DNA of 57,973 nt from Sphaerobacter sp. (GCA_029961075.1 JASBVL010000021.1:1-57973); one strand, 5' to 3'. Shown: positions 33,735-42,440, counted from the first letter of the stretch. Numbers and translations are program-made. Notes: generated by a model not told the origin, from the sequence alone.

Positions 33735-34173
33735 GCCGTGCCCCCGTCCGTCCTTGATCGGCAAGCCCTCTGTAGGTTGCGCGCCGCGGCTCGCGGGCGC
33801 GCTGCTGGGTCCTCTGCGCGCGTGTCGTGCTGTGGAGTATAGCCGATGCCAGGCTTGTTGTGTCGTCATGACAACGCCTGCCGCCCCCGGGGCGGCGCGC
33901 CCCGGGAGCGCCGGCGTCGCACGGAGCCTCGCCGGCTCTCGTCATCGCGTGGAGCGCCGCCGTCGGACGGAGCCTCGGCGGCTTCCGGTCGGCGTCGGCG
34001 GCACAATCGGCCGGCAGGGTGCCGCCGCCCGCGATTGACACCCGCCCGCCCGCGTGCGAAGGTGTCCGTCAACGGACCGGGAATCACGTGCACGCGACGT
34101 GCGGGGTCGTCCCCTCTTGGGAAACAGGTGCCCGGCAGCGCGGCCGGCTATCGACGAGGAGGGGGAGGGAGCG
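33735..34173. other. Divergent intergenic region with two REP-like elements
   Basis: Between the MFS gene and the plus-strand LLM gene. REP-like elements occupy 33904-33990. No gene supported. Confidence 0.55.
33904..33990 (+). repeat. Tandem pair of REP-like elements
   Basis: Unit 1 (33904-33943): GGAGCGCCGGCGTCGC, ACGGAGCCTCGCCGGCTCTC. Unit 2 (33949-33990): GTGGAGCGCCGCCGTCGG, ACGGAGCCTCGGCGGCTTCC. The second unit carries compensatory changes on both sides of the stem (GCCGCCG / CGGCGGC instead of GCCGGCG / CGCCGGC). Confidence 0.65.
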
Positions 34174-35022
34174 ATGGCGTTTCCGCTGCGCTTTGGGATC
34201 GGCACCGGCAACCGGCGGCCGTTCCCCGAGCTTGCCCGCCAATGGCAACTCGTCGAGTCGCTGGGCTTCGACACCGTCTGGGTGGTCGACCACTTCATGG
34301 CCTCCGACGACGAGATGACCCCGTACCTCGAGGCCTGGACGGCCATCGCCGCCCTGGGCATGCTGACCCACCGCGTGCGCTTCGGCGTGATGGTGAGCGG
34401 GAACACCTATCGCAACCCGGCACTGCTGGCCAAGCAGGCGGTCACCATCGACCACGCCTCCAACGGGCGGCTCGAGCTGGGCATCGGGGCCGGCTGGATG
34501 GAGCGCGAGCATCGCGCCTACTCCTTCCCCTTCCCCCCGGTCGGTGAGCGGATCGCGATGCTCGAGGAGGCGCTCCAGGTCATCCGCAGCCTCATGACGC
34601 AGGAGCGCACCACGTTCCACGGCCGCTACTACCAATTGGAGAACGCGCCGTTCGAGCCCAAGCCGCTCCAGCGGCCGCACATCCCCATCGTCATCGGCGC
34701 CTTCAAGCCCCGGATGATGACCCTGGCCGCCCGCTATGCCGACATCTGGAACACGCGGCTCGAGCCGGAGGAGGCCGCGCCGGCGGTCGAGCGCTTCCGC
34801 CAGGCGGCGCGCCGCGTCGGACGCGACCCGGCCGAGGTCCGCCTCTCGGTCTACACCTGGCGCCACCCCTTCACCTCGGTCGACCACTTCCGCGACGTCG
34901 TGCTGGCCTACCGCCGCGCCGGGTTCACCGACTTCATCTTCCCGATGCCGCCCGACGAGCACCTCGAGACCATGCAGCGCTGCGCCCTGGAGGTCATCCC
35001 CGAGCTGCGGCAGTGCGGCTGA
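34174..35022 (+). CDS. LLM class flavin/F420-dependent oxidoreductase
   Basis: 282 aa. ESLGFDTVWVVDHFMAS, MLTHRVRFGVMVSGNTYRNP, KQAVTIDHASNGRLELGIGA, PFEPKPLQRPHIPIVIGAFK are classical luciferase-like signatures. ATG at 34174 follows GAGGGGGAGGGAGCG. Not an obvious operon partner of its neighbours. Cofactor (F420 or FMN) and substrate cannot be set from sequence. Confidence 0.9.
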   Translation: MAFPLRFGIGTGNRRPFPELARQWQLVESLGFDTVWVVDHFMASDDEMTPYLEAWTAIAALGMLTHRVRFGVMVSGNTYRNPALLAKQAVTIDHASNGRLELGIGAGWMEREHRAYSFPFPPVGERIAMLEEALQVIRSLMTQERTTFHGRYYQLENAPFEPKPLQRPHIPIVIGAFKPRMMTLAARYADIWNTRLEPEEAAPAVERFRQAARRVGRDPAEVRLSVYTWRHPFTSVDHFRDVVLAYRRAGFTDFIFPMPPDEHLETMQRCALEVIPELRQCG

Positions 35023-35226
35023 CGGGACCCCCCGGCGGCCCGGCGAGGCGGCGCCCACCGCCTCGCCCGCTGCCGACCTTGCCCCGCCGCCTAGACTTAG
35101 GGGAGGGCAGGGCTGCGGGCTGCGCGGTCCGCCGGGAAGACGGAACCCCCCCCATGCGTTCCGCACTCGTGAGGGGAGCAGCCTCGCCCGCCCCCAGCGG
35201 GCACGACACGATCTGAGGAGCGAAGC

Positions 35227-35829
35227 ATGTCGGCAGCCGAGCGCTGGCCCCAGGCCATGACCATCGACGAGTACATCGCCCGGATGCGCGAGAACCGCGA
35301 GCGGTTCCTTGAGAACATCGAGCGGACGGAGATCACCGAGTTCGACCGCGCCGTCTTCGGGCAGCAGCCGCTGCGCATCCTCGTGTTGACCGAGGACTGG
35401 TGTCGCGACTCGGCCCAGTTCGTCCCGGTCGTGGTGCGCCTGGCCCGCGAGGTGCCGACCGTCGAGGTGCGCGTGCTCCCCCGCGACCAGCACCGCGACC
35501 TGAACGCCCGCTACCCGCGCAAGGACGGCTACCTGGCCATCCCCGTCTTCATTCTCATGGACAAGAACCTCAACGAGATCGGCGTGCTGGTGGAGCGACC
35601 CGAGCGCGCCACCCGGGAGATCGCCGCCGAGACGCGCCGCTTCGCCGAGGCGCACCCCGAGCTGCCGGGGATCAACCGGATGGTCGATCACATGCCGGAC
35701 GAGACCCGCGCCGCGGTGAAGGCGCACATCGCGGAGTGGCGCCTCGGGCAGCAGGACCGCTTCGCGCGCTACCTCCTGGAGGACCTGGCGGCCATCCTCC
35801 AGCGCGCCCGCGCCGAGCAGATGGCCTAG
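35227..35829 (+). CDS. Thioredoxin-fold protein with a CxxS site
   Basis: 200 aa, thioredoxin_9-like. The core strand ILVLTEDWCRDSAQFVPVVV puts Cys59-Arg-Asp-Ser62 where thioredoxins have CxxC, so only one catalytic Cys remains. AIPVFILMDKNLNEIGVL supplies the cis-Pro strand. The N-terminal 45 aa are helical (TIDEYIARMRENRERFLENI) and the C-terminal about 60 aa form another helical part. ATG at 35227 with GAGGAGCG. A monothiol exchange or bacillithiol-type disulfide role is plausible; substrate unknown. Confidence 0.82.
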   Translation: MSAAERWPQAMTIDEYIARMRENRERFLENIERTEITEFDRAVFGQQPLRILVLTEDWCRDSAQFVPVVVRLAREVPTVEVRVLPRDQHRDLNARYPRKDGYLAIPVFILMDKNLNEIGVLVERPERATREIAAETRRFAEAHPELPGINRMVDHMPDETRAAVKAHIAEWRLGQQDRFARYLLEDLAAILQRARAEQMA

Positions 35830-35853
35830 CGCCAGCCACGGCGCGCCTGCATC

Positions 35854-35886
35854 GTGGAGCGCCGGCGTCCTCGCCGGCGCTCGTTC
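35854..35886 (+). repeat. REP-like hairpin flanking the RAYT gene (3' side)
   Basis: GTGGAGC head, perfect 7-bp stem GCCGGCG / CGCCGGC with TCCT loop, then GCTCGTTCGCG. It lies directly beyond the RAYT stop. Confidence 0.75.
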
Positions 35887-35892
35887 GCGCGC

Positions 35893-36495
35893 TTACGGCT
35901 CGGTGTCGCGGAAGTCGGCAGGGATGCCAGCGTTCCCGTAGGCGCTGCTCCACGGCCACGCTGACGGGTCAGCCACCAGACCTGCCTTCACCGGATTGGC
36001 GTGAATATACGCTACAACCCGCTCATAATGGCCCGCATCCCGGATCGCGCGGTCGAAGTACTCCCGTTGCCAGAGCCGATCCGACCGCCCGAGCAGGAGA
36101 TTGATCTCCCTCGCCGTGAACGACTTCCACGCCTGCACGATCGGCGAGACCCTGACCCCCGGAAATGGCTCGATCAGGGCGTGGACATGGTTGGGCATCA
36201 CCACCCACGCGTGCAGACGGTAGCGTGACCCGTCGAAATATCGGAGAGCGGACTGAACGAGCGACGCGACGCGCGGATCGCGCAGGACACAAGTGCCATA
36301 GCCGGCATCGAGCCGCGGCTCCCACTCGCGCCGCCAGGTTGTCGACCCGCCCTGTCGCCGCGCATCGTCCAACTCAGCCACTACCTCGCGGGGGAGCGCA
36401 TCCGCCAGCCGAAACGTGATGAACTGGACCAGGCCGGCTTGCTCCCAGTGCGGCAAGTAGTACCAGGAATACCAGCCTGAGCCGTCGACACGCAT
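35893..36495 (-). CDS. REP-associated tyrosine transposase (RAYT, Y1_Tnp superfamily)
   Basis: 200 aa single-strand DNA transposase related to IS200/IS605 TnpA. N-terminal YHLPH-like segment (WYSWYYLPHWEQAGLVQFIT, FRLADALPREV), HUH motif in MPNHVHALIEP (His103, His105), catalytic-Tyr helix with YERVVAYIHANPVKAGLV. RAYTs are single-copy domesticated enzymes that process REP hairpins and show no IS ends of their own. REP-like hairpins lie on both sides (35854-35886 and 36522-36553), with more at 36575-37522. ATG at 36495 is preceded by GGAGAGGGAC. Confidence 0.9.
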   Translation of the reverse strand: MRVDGSGWYSWYYLPHWEQAGLVQFITFRLADALPREVVAELDDARRQGGSTTWRREWEPRLDAGYGTCVLRDPRVASLVQSALRYFDGSRYRLHAWVVMPNHVHALIEPFPGVRVSPIVQAWKSFTAREINLLLGRSDRLWQREYFDRAIRDAGHYERVVAYIHANPVKAGLVADPSAWPWSSAYGNAGIPADFRDTEP

Positions 36496-36521
36496 GTCCC
36501 TCTCCGATCGCGAGCGCCCTC

Positions 36522-36553
36522 GGGAGCGCCGCCGTCCTCGGCGGATTCCGTTC
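36522..36553 (+). repeat. REP-like hairpin flanking the RAYT gene (5' side)
   Basis: GGGAGCGCCGCCGTCC, TCGGCGGATTCC: stem GCCGCCG / CGGCGGA with one mismatch. Confidence 0.6.
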
Positions 36554-36574
36554 CCGTGCTTACGACTCGACACC

Positions 36575-36604
36575 ACGCAAGCCGGCTAGAAGCCGGCGCT
36601 CCAC
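36575..36604 (-). repeat. REP-like hairpin
   Basis: Minus strand GTGGAGCGCCGGCTTCTAGC then CGGC; stem GCCGGCT / AGCCGGC. Confidence 0.6.
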
Positions 36605-36667
36605 GCGACGACGAGCGCGGGCGTCGCACGGCACCTCGTCGTCCACCGGTGAGCGTGTTGGTACCGC

Positions 36668-36700
36668 GAACGAGAGCCGGCGAGGACGCCGGCGCTCCAC
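36668..36700 (-). repeat. REP-like hairpin
   Basis: Minus strand GTGGAGC head, stem GCCGGCG / CGCCGGC, loop TCCT, then TCTCGTTCGCG. Nearly identical to 35854-35886 in opposite orientation, lying just past the stop of the zinc-ribbon gene. Confidence 0.7.
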
Positions 36701-36720
36701 GCGGTGGGCCCCGCGGCCGG

Positions 36721-37326
36721 CTAGGCCCCGATCCCGGGCGGCGGGAGCGGCGCGCCGCACGACGGGCACCAGCTCGCGTCGGGGAAGGTGCGCGTGCCGC
36801 ACTGGGGACAGAGCCGCAGCGGGGTCGCCACCCGCTCCCCGCAGTAGGCGCAGAACTCCGCCCCCGCCTGCAGCGGCTTGCCGCACGTCGGGCACGGCCC
36901 CGCCGCGCTCGGCAGCAGCCCCAGCTTCGCCTCCAGCTCCGCGATACGCTGCTGCCGCTCCAGCGCCCGCCGCGACCGGGCGGCGTGCGTGTCCCGCGCG
37001 GCGATGGCCAGGTAGGGGATCAACCAGAAGAAGAACAGGGGAAAGAACATCAGCGCGATCCCGATCGCGACGCAGCCCGGCGGCCGCTTCCGGCTGATCC
37101 GCCCGCGCAGGGTGAGGACGGCCGTGCCATCGAGCGCGACCGTGGCCGCGGCGACGGCGAACAAGAGGAGGATTGCGAGCCCCTCCAACAGGGCGTAGCC
37201 CGCGCTGATGCTCAGCCAGGCCAGCACGTAGGCCGCGATCAGCCCGCCGATCAGCCGGGGTGAGTAGTCGTAATAGCGGTCAGCCTGATCCTCGGCAGGC
37301 TCGACCTGCCGCGGCAGCGTGTTCAC
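36721..37326 (-). CDS. Zinc-ribbon membrane protein
   Basis: 201 aa. Residues 20-120 hold three to four hydrophobic spans (LIGGLIAAYVLAWLSISAGY, GLAILLLFAVAAATVALDG, VAIGIALMFFPLFFFWLIPY). A short coiled segment (ARSRRALERQQRIAELEAKL) leads into a C-terminal double zinc ribbon with four CxxC pairs: CPTCGKPL, CAYCGERV, CPQCGTRT, CPSCGAPL. GTG at 37326 is chosen for the GAGGGG upstream. Function unknown; such ribbons usually mediate protein or nucleic-acid contacts. Confidence 0.72.
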   Translation of the reverse strand: MNTLPRQVEPAEDQADRYYDYSPRLIGGLIAAYVLAWLSISAGYALLEGLAILLLFAVAAATVALDGTAVLTLRGRISRKRPPGCVAIGIALMFFPLFFFWLIPYLAIAARDTHAARSRRALERQQRIAELEAKLGLLPSAAGPCPTCGKPLQAGAEFCAYCGERVATPLRLCPQCGTRTFPDASWCPSCGAPLPPPGIGA

Positions 37327-37453
37327 GTTCGTCGACCCCTCGTCCCTGCGTCGCGACCGCCATCTGGCGGCCCTGGGCATGCGCGGTTTTCACCATACGG
37401 GCCGACGCGCCGATGTGTCAAGCCGACGCCGTCGCCCCAGCCGCGCCGGCCGC

Positions 37454-37522
37454 GTGGAGTGCCGGCTCCCGTCAACCCCGCCGCACGACGAACGAAGGCC
37501 GGCGAGGACGCCGGCGCTCCAC
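37454..37522. repeat. Inverted pair of REP-like elements
   Basis: A plus-strand partial copy (GTGGAGTGCCGGCTCCCGTC, 37454-37473) faces a complete minus-strand copy ending CGGCGCTCCAC at 37522. Two inverted REPs this close form a REPIN-like unit upstream of the methyltransferase gene. Confidence 0.6.
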
Positions 37523-37635
37523 GATTCGCCAACCCGTGATAACATGACACCCAGGCGACGTTCCCTCACCGGCGAGACGATGACCGGCGGCCTGCCAGTC
37601 CGTCGTTGCGTCTCACCCTGGAGCACGGAATCGAC

Positions 37636-39420
37636 ATGGCACGGCGAAGCAAGAAGGCATCCCGGCCGCGCGCCGAGGTGCAGGACTACCGCCACGACGC
37701 GACCCGCAAGAACAACCCCCCGATCGGCCTGGCCAGCTACGAGCCGGCCGTGCGGGAGACCCCGACCCGCACCTACGTCTCCGACCCGCATCTCTCCCCG
37801 CAGCTCGTCTGGGCCGGCAAGCCAGGGCTGCGGGCCATCGAGGTCGAGGACGCGGCCGGGGTCGAGGTCGAGACGGTGCCGCTGCACATCCACGAGCGCG
37901 TCTCGGCGCGCGCGATCATCGACGCCGCCCGGCGGCCCGAGCCGAAGCAGCTCGGCCTCTTCGCCGACCCGCAGTTGCCGCTGGGCGAAGCGGTGCAGTT
38001 CTACCAGCACGACGTCGACTGGGCCAACCGGCTGATCCTGGGCGACAGTCTGGTGGTGATGAACTCGCTGCTGGAGCGGGAGCTGCTGGGCGGCAAGGTG
38101 CAGATGATCTACTTCGACCCGCCCTACGGCGTGAAGTACTCCTCGAACTTCCAGCCGTGGATCGACCGGCGCGACGTGGGGGAGGACGACGCCTCGCTCA
38201 CGCGCGAGCCGGAGGTGATCAAGGCCTACCGCGACACCTGGACCCTCGGCATCCACTCCTACCTGACCTACCTGCGCGATCGGCTGCGCGTCGCCCGCGA
38301 GCTGCTGACCGAGAGCGGCAGCATCTTCGTCCAGATCGGCGACGAGAACGTCCACCTCGTCCGCTGCCTCATGGACGAGGTGTTCGGGCGTGAGAACTTC
38401 TGTGGCATCATCAGTTTCAAGAAGACCGGGGCGTTCAGCGGCAAGATACTGTCTTCGATATGCGACTACCTGATCTGGTACGCCCGCAACAAGTCAGTCG
38501 TAAAGTTCCATCACCTGTACGAAGAGAAGTCTCTTACCGATGGGTCTGGCGAGCGGTACTCGTCCGTGGAACTGTCCGATGGCGAAACGAGGCCGGCTAC
38601 CCCTGATGAGATGGCAAATCCGGCTCTTCTTCCGTCAGGAGCCAAGCTGTTCTTGGGCGGGCCTCTGACATCCGACGGAGCTTCAAAGACTCCGCAGGAC
38701 TTCGTTTTTGAGGGAAGAGTACTGAGACCCCCCGCCAATCAACACTGGAAGACGAATTCGACTGGACTGGCTAGGCTTGCGGCGGCGGGACGCATTTTCT
38801 CAACCAGGACGTTCGTCAATTTTAAGCTATATCACACTGACTTCTCATATGTCCCGTTGACTAATATCTGGATCGACACAATGGGGACCGCGGAACGGGA
38901 CAAAGTCTATGTTGTGCAGACAGTCTCGAAAGTCGTCGCCCGCTGCCTGCTCATGACCACCGATCCCGGTGATCTCGTTCTCGACCCGACCTGCGGCAGC
39001 GGCACGACCGCCTACGTCGCCGAGCAGTGGGGTCGCCGCTGGATCACCATCGACACCAGCCGCGTCGCCCTCGCCCTTGCCCGCCAGCGCCTCCTCACCG
39101 CCACCTTCCCCTACTACAAGCTGGCCCACCCGGAGCAGGGCGTCTCCGGCGGCTTCGTCTACAAGACGGTGCCCCACATCACCTTGAAGTCGATCGCCCA
39201 GAACACCCGGATCGATCCGGTCGCCGAGCGCTACCAGCCCCAGATCGAGGCGGCCGAGGCCGCGGGCGACGCCGAGCTCCGGGGGACGCTGGACCCGGAC
39301 CGGTTCGCGCAGATGACCGGGACGACGTCGTTCCCGTTCAAGCCGGGGCAGCACCGGCGGGTCGCGGTGAAGGTGATCGACCTGCGCGGCAACGAGGTGA
39401 TGCGGGTCATCCGGATCTAA
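37636..39420 (+). CDS. Site-specific DNA methyltransferase (type III Mod-like)
   Basis: 594 aa, S-adenosylmethionine-dependent adenine methyltransferase of the beta class: motif IV DPPYGVKY at 161-168 precedes motif I DPTCGSGTTAYVAEQWG at 450-466. The region between them (about 255-432) is the target-recognition domain. Its DNA (38400-38930) is visibly poorer in G+C and uses A/T-ending codons (for example around 38810-38880), unlike both flanks, suggesting import or swapping. ATG at 37636 gives a natural start MARRSKKASRPRAEVQDY; the ribosome site is weak (GGAG 12 bases upstream). It forms a restriction-modification pair with the helicase-nuclease gene 105 bases downstream. Confidence 0.9.
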   Translation: MARRSKKASRPRAEVQDYRHDATRKNNPPIGLASYEPAVRETPTRTYVSDPHLSPQLVWAGKPGLRAIEVEDAAGVEVETVPLHIHERVSARAIIDAARRPEPKQLGLFADPQLPLGEAVQFYQHDVDWANRLILGDSLVVMNSLLERELLGGKVQMIYFDPPYGVKYSSNFQPWIDRRDVGEDDASLTREPEVIKAYRDTWTLGIHSYLTYLRDRLRVARELLTESGSIFVQIGDENVHLVRCLMDEVFGRENFCGIISFKKTGAFSGKILSSICDYLIWYARNKSVVKFHHLYEEKSLTDGSGERYSSVELSDGETRPATPDEMANPALLPSGAKLFLGGPLTSDGASKTPQDFVFEGRVLRPPANQHWKTNSTGLARLAAAGRIFSTRTFVNFKLYHTDFSYVPLTNIWIDTMGTAERDKVYVVQTVSKVVARCLLMTTDPGDLVLDPTCGSGTTAYVAEQWGRRWITIDTSRVALALARQRLLTATFPYYKLAHPEQGVSGGFVYKTVPHITLKSIAQNTRIDPVAERYQPQIEAAEAAGDAELRGTLDPDRFAQMTGTTSFPFKPGQHRRVAVKVIDLRGNEVMRVIRI

Positions 39421-39510
39421 GGAGCGCCGGCGTCCTCGCCGGCTCGCGTTCGCGGTACAAGGGCGCTCACGGGAGAACGACCAGCCGCCCTTCGACGCCG
39501 GCGCTCCCGA
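39421..39510. repeat. REP-like hairpin pair between mod and res genes
   Basis: Plus copy at 39421-39447 (GGAGCGCCGGCGTCC, TCGCCGGCTCGCG) begins right at the mod stop. A truncated minus copy sits at 39492-39508 (ACGCCGGCGCTCCC), directly before the ribosome site of the next gene. Confidence 0.65.
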
Positions 39511-39524
39511 AGGAAGTTGCAGCC

Positions 39525-42395
39525 ATGTCGCTGACAGTCGATCAACCGATCTTGAACAATCCGTACCGTGAGCCGACGCGGTATTGGGTCTACGAGAACC
39601 GGCAGCCCACCATCTGGCCGGGCCGGCGACCGGCGGGTTACTACATCCGAAACTCGCACCGCCCGCTCGACGCGCCGCTCGCGATGGACAAGGACGAGCA
39701 CTTCGTCGAGCTGGCCCTGGTCAACACGATCCGTAAGCGAGTGAGCGAGTGGCGCCAGCGGGGCTACCCCGGCGTCACCCCGGTGACCCGCAAGCTGCTG
39801 GCACACTGGACCCGCGAGGGGCGCGATCGGCAGCTCTTCTTCTGCCAGCTCGAAGCGGCCGAGACGATCATCTGGCTCACCGAAACCGAAGCGGGCCGGG
39901 CGATGGCGCGCCAGGTCCCCCTCGACCTGCCCAACGGCGGCAAGGGTTACCCGCCACTGCGCCGCTTCGGCGCCAAGATGGCGACCGGCTCGGGCAAGAC
40001 CGTCGTCATGGCGATGGTCATCGCCTGGTCGGTGCTGAACAAGGTGCAGGCGCCGCAGTCGCGCCGCTACTCCGACGCCGTGCTGGTCGTCTGCCCGAAC
40101 CTGACGGTGAAGGAGCGACTCGGCGGCGCGCCGCGCGAGGTGGACGGGGTGGAGCAGGACCCGGCACGGCCGCTCATCCCCGGCGCGCGCGGCAACTACT
40201 ACGAGGCGTTCGACCTGGTGCCGGCCGGCATGCGCGACCTGCTCGGCCGCGCCCGCGTCCATATCACCAACTGGCACGGTTTCATGCCCGAGGACGACAG
40301 CCGGCGGCGCGGCATCGTCCAGCGCGGCGCCGAGAGCGACGCCGCCTTCTGTGCCCGCGTGCTGCGCGACCTCGGCAGCCGGCGGAACATCCTGGTCATC
40401 AACGACGAGGCGCACCACGCCTACCGCCCGGCACCCCTCCCGGAGGACGATGATGCGCTCGCGGACTTGAGCCAGGAGGCACGGGCGGAGCGCGAGGAGG
40501 CGACCGTTTGGGTCTCCGGCTTGGACCGGATCAACGCCGTCCGCGGGATCAACTTCTGCTTCGACCTCTCGGCGACGCCCTTCTACATCCAGGGCAGCGG
40601 CTACCCCGAGGGGGAGCCGTTCCCGTGGCTCGTGTCCGACTTCGGCCTGGTGGACGCCATCGAGTCGGGGATCGTGAAGATCCCGCGCGTGCCGGTGGCG
40701 GACGACACCGGTCGGCCGGAGCCGAAGTATTTCAGCCTGTGGAAGACGATCATGCCGTCGCTCTCGCCGCGGGAGCGGGGCACCGCCCGACGCAAGCCGA
40801 AGCCGGAAGCGGTGCTGCGGGAGGCCGAAGGGGCGCTCCAGCAACTGGCCGGGGTCTGGAAGACGACCTATGAGGCGTTCCAGCGCGGCGACTACCCGGT
40901 GCCGCCCTGCATGATCGTGGTGTGCGACAACACCGACATCGCCAAACTGGTGCACGAGTACATCGCCGAGGACGGCCGCGTGCTGCCCGAGCTGCTGGGC
41001 AACGAGCCGGGGCGCGAGGTCACGATCCGGATCGACTCGAAGCTGCTGGCCCAGGCCGACCTGGGAGGGGAGGGCAGCCGCGCCGCTGCGGCCGAGCGCC
41101 TGCGCCGCATCGTCTCCACGGTCGGGAAGCCGGGGGAGCCGGGCGCGGAGGTGCGCTGTGTCGTCTCGGTCGGCATGCTCACCGAGGGCTGGGACGCCCA
41201 GAACGTGACGCAGATCCTCGGGCTACGCGCCTTCCAGTCGCAGCTCCTCTGCGAGCAGGTCATCGGCCGGGGGCTGCGGCGCCTGAGCTACGACTTCGAT
41301 CTGGACGAGAACGGCATCCCGCAGAACGAGGAGTACGTCGACGTCTACGGCATTCCCTTCGAGGTGATCCCGGTCAAACGGCGGCCGACCACCGCGCCGG
41401 TGGCGCCGCGCGAGACGACGCTGGTGCAGGCCCTCAAGGAGCGGGAAACGGCCTACGGGATCGAGTTCCCGCGCGTGGAGGGCTACGTCTTCGCCGTCAC
41501 CGACCGCATCGCCTGCGATGTCGCTGCCGTGCCGCAGCTCAAGATCGATCCAAACGTGGAGCCGACCGCGGCGATCGTGCGGGCCAAGGTCGGCTACGAG
41601 CTGGGCGCGCCGGGGTTGGCCGGGCCGGGCGAGACGCAGGTCCAGACCCGGGAGCAGTTCTACGCCTCGGTGCGCCTGCAGCAGATCGAGTACGAGATCG
41701 CCCGCCGGTTGACCAATGCGCTGCTCGACAAGGCGCAGTTCCAGTACCGGGCGCGGCACTTGCTCTTCCCGCAGGCGCTGGAGATCGTGCGCGCCTACCT
41801 CCGCCGCCGGGTCGACTACGGCACGGCCGACCCGCGCGAGATCGGCCTGGAAAAGTACGTGAGCGTGGTCGTCCAGCGTCTGGGCGCGGCGATCCGACCC
41901 GTCGACGCTGCCGGGGAGGCGAAGCTCCTGCCGCGGTTGGAGCGCTTCCGCCCGCGCGGCTCGACTCGCGAGGTGGTGTTTCGCACCGTGCGCCCCTGTC
42001 GCACGACGGTGAAGAGCCACATCAGCCACGTTGTCCTCGACACGCAGACCTGGGAGGCATCGGTCGCCTACCAGCTCGAGATGTCGCCGCTGGTGCAGGC
42101 GTACGCGCGCAACGACCACCTCGATCTCGCCATCCCGTACGAGTTCGCGGGCGCGCAGCACGACTTCCTGCCCGACTTCGTGGTCCGGCTGGTCGACGGG
42201 AGCCACCTCTTGCTGGAGGTGAAGGGGATGACGACGGAAGAGGACCGACAGAAGTACACGGCGGCGGAGCGCTGGTGCGAGGCGGTGACCAACTGGGGCG
42301 ACATGGGACGCTGGATCTTCCGCGTGTGCGAGCGGCCCAGCGACGTGCCCCGGATCCTGGACGAGGTTGCGTCTGCCATCGGGCGCGCCGCCTGA
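39525..42395 (+). CDS. Restriction endonuclease subunit, DEAD/DEAH helicase with C-terminal PD-(D/E)xK nuclease (type III Res-like)
   Basis: 956 aa. N-terminus PILNNPYREPTRYWVYENRQ then PGRRPAGYY is typical of the BPTD_3080-type restriction enzymes. Helicase motifs: Walker A MATGSGKTVVMAM from 152, DEAH box INDEAHHAYR (294-297), motif III DLSATPFYIQG, motif VI region EQVIGRGLRR. The C-terminal nuclease has DFLPDFVVRLVDGSHLLLEV: Asp884, Glu898 and Lys900. With the upstream methyltransferase it should cut unmodified foreign DNA in an ATP-dependent way. ATG at 39525 with AAGGAAG; the frame upstream is a shadow of the mod gene. No inactivating change seen. Confidence 0.9.
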   Translation: MSLTVDQPILNNPYREPTRYWVYENRQPTIWPGRRPAGYYIRNSHRPLDAPLAMDKDEHFVELALVNTIRKRVSEWRQRGYPGVTPVTRKLLAHWTREGRDRQLFFCQLEAAETIIWLTETEAGRAMARQVPLDLPNGGKGYPPLRRFGAKMATGSGKTVVMAMVIAWSVLNKVQAPQSRRYSDAVLVVCPNLTVKERLGGAPREVDGVEQDPARPLIPGARGNYYEAFDLVPAGMRDLLGRARVHITNWHGFMPEDDSRRRGIVQRGAESDAAFCARVLRDLGSRRNILVINDEAHHAYRPAPLPEDDDALADLSQEARAEREEATVWVSGLDRINAVRGINFCFDLSATPFYIQGSGYPEGEPFPWLVSDFGLVDAIESGIVKIPRVPVADDTGRPEPKYFSLWKTIMPSLSPRERGTARRKPKPEAVLREAEGALQQLAGVWKTTYEAFQRGDYPVPPCMIVVCDNTDIAKLVHEYIAEDGRVLPELLGNEPGREVTIRIDSKLLAQADLGGEGSRAAAAERLRRIVSTVGKPGEPGAEVRCVVSVGMLTEGWDAQNVTQILGLRAFQSQLLCEQVIGRGLRRLSYDFDLDENGIPQNEEYVDVYGIPFEVIPVKRRPTTAPVAPRETTLVQALKERETAYGIEFPRVEGYVFAVTDRIACDVAAVPQLKIDPNVEPTAAIVRAKVGYELGAPGLAGPGETQVQTREQFYASVRLQQIEYEIARRLTNALLDKAQFQYRARHLLFPQALEIVRAYLRRRVDYGTADPREIGLEKYVSVVVQRLGAAIRPVDAAGEAKLLPRLERFRPRGSTREVVFRTVRPCRTTVKSHISHVVLDTQTWEASVAYQLEMSPLVQAYARNDHLDLAIPYEFAGAQHDFLPDFVVRLVDGSHLLLEVKGMTTEEDRQKYTAAERWCEAVTNWGDMGRWIFRVCERPSDVPRILDEVASAIGRAA

Positions 42396-42408
42396 GGGAA
42401 CGGCTCAG

Positions 42409-42440
42409 GAGCGCCGATATCTTGCCGGCTCCCGTCAATT
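42409..42440 (+). repeat. REP-like element, degenerate
   Basis: GGAGCGCCGATATCTTGCC, GGCTCCCGTCAATTCCGC; ends with the same CCCGTCAA string as the 37454 copy. Confidence 0.5.

Noticed and set aside
34084..35727. 547-codon minus-strand frame opposite the LLM and thioredoxin genes
   Set aside because: Spans two good plus-strand genes and the gap between them; composition is that of an antisense shadow.
35893..36495. Ordinary IS200/IS605 element
   Set aside because: RAYT-type sequence, no tnpB/IscB partner and no IS200 ends; REP-like hairpins flank it instead.
37636..42395. BREX or DISARM defence island
   Set aside because: Only a methyltransferase and a helicase-nuclease are present; no PglZ, BrxC, DrmA/B or other hallmark genes. 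A two-gene type III-like restriction system explains it.
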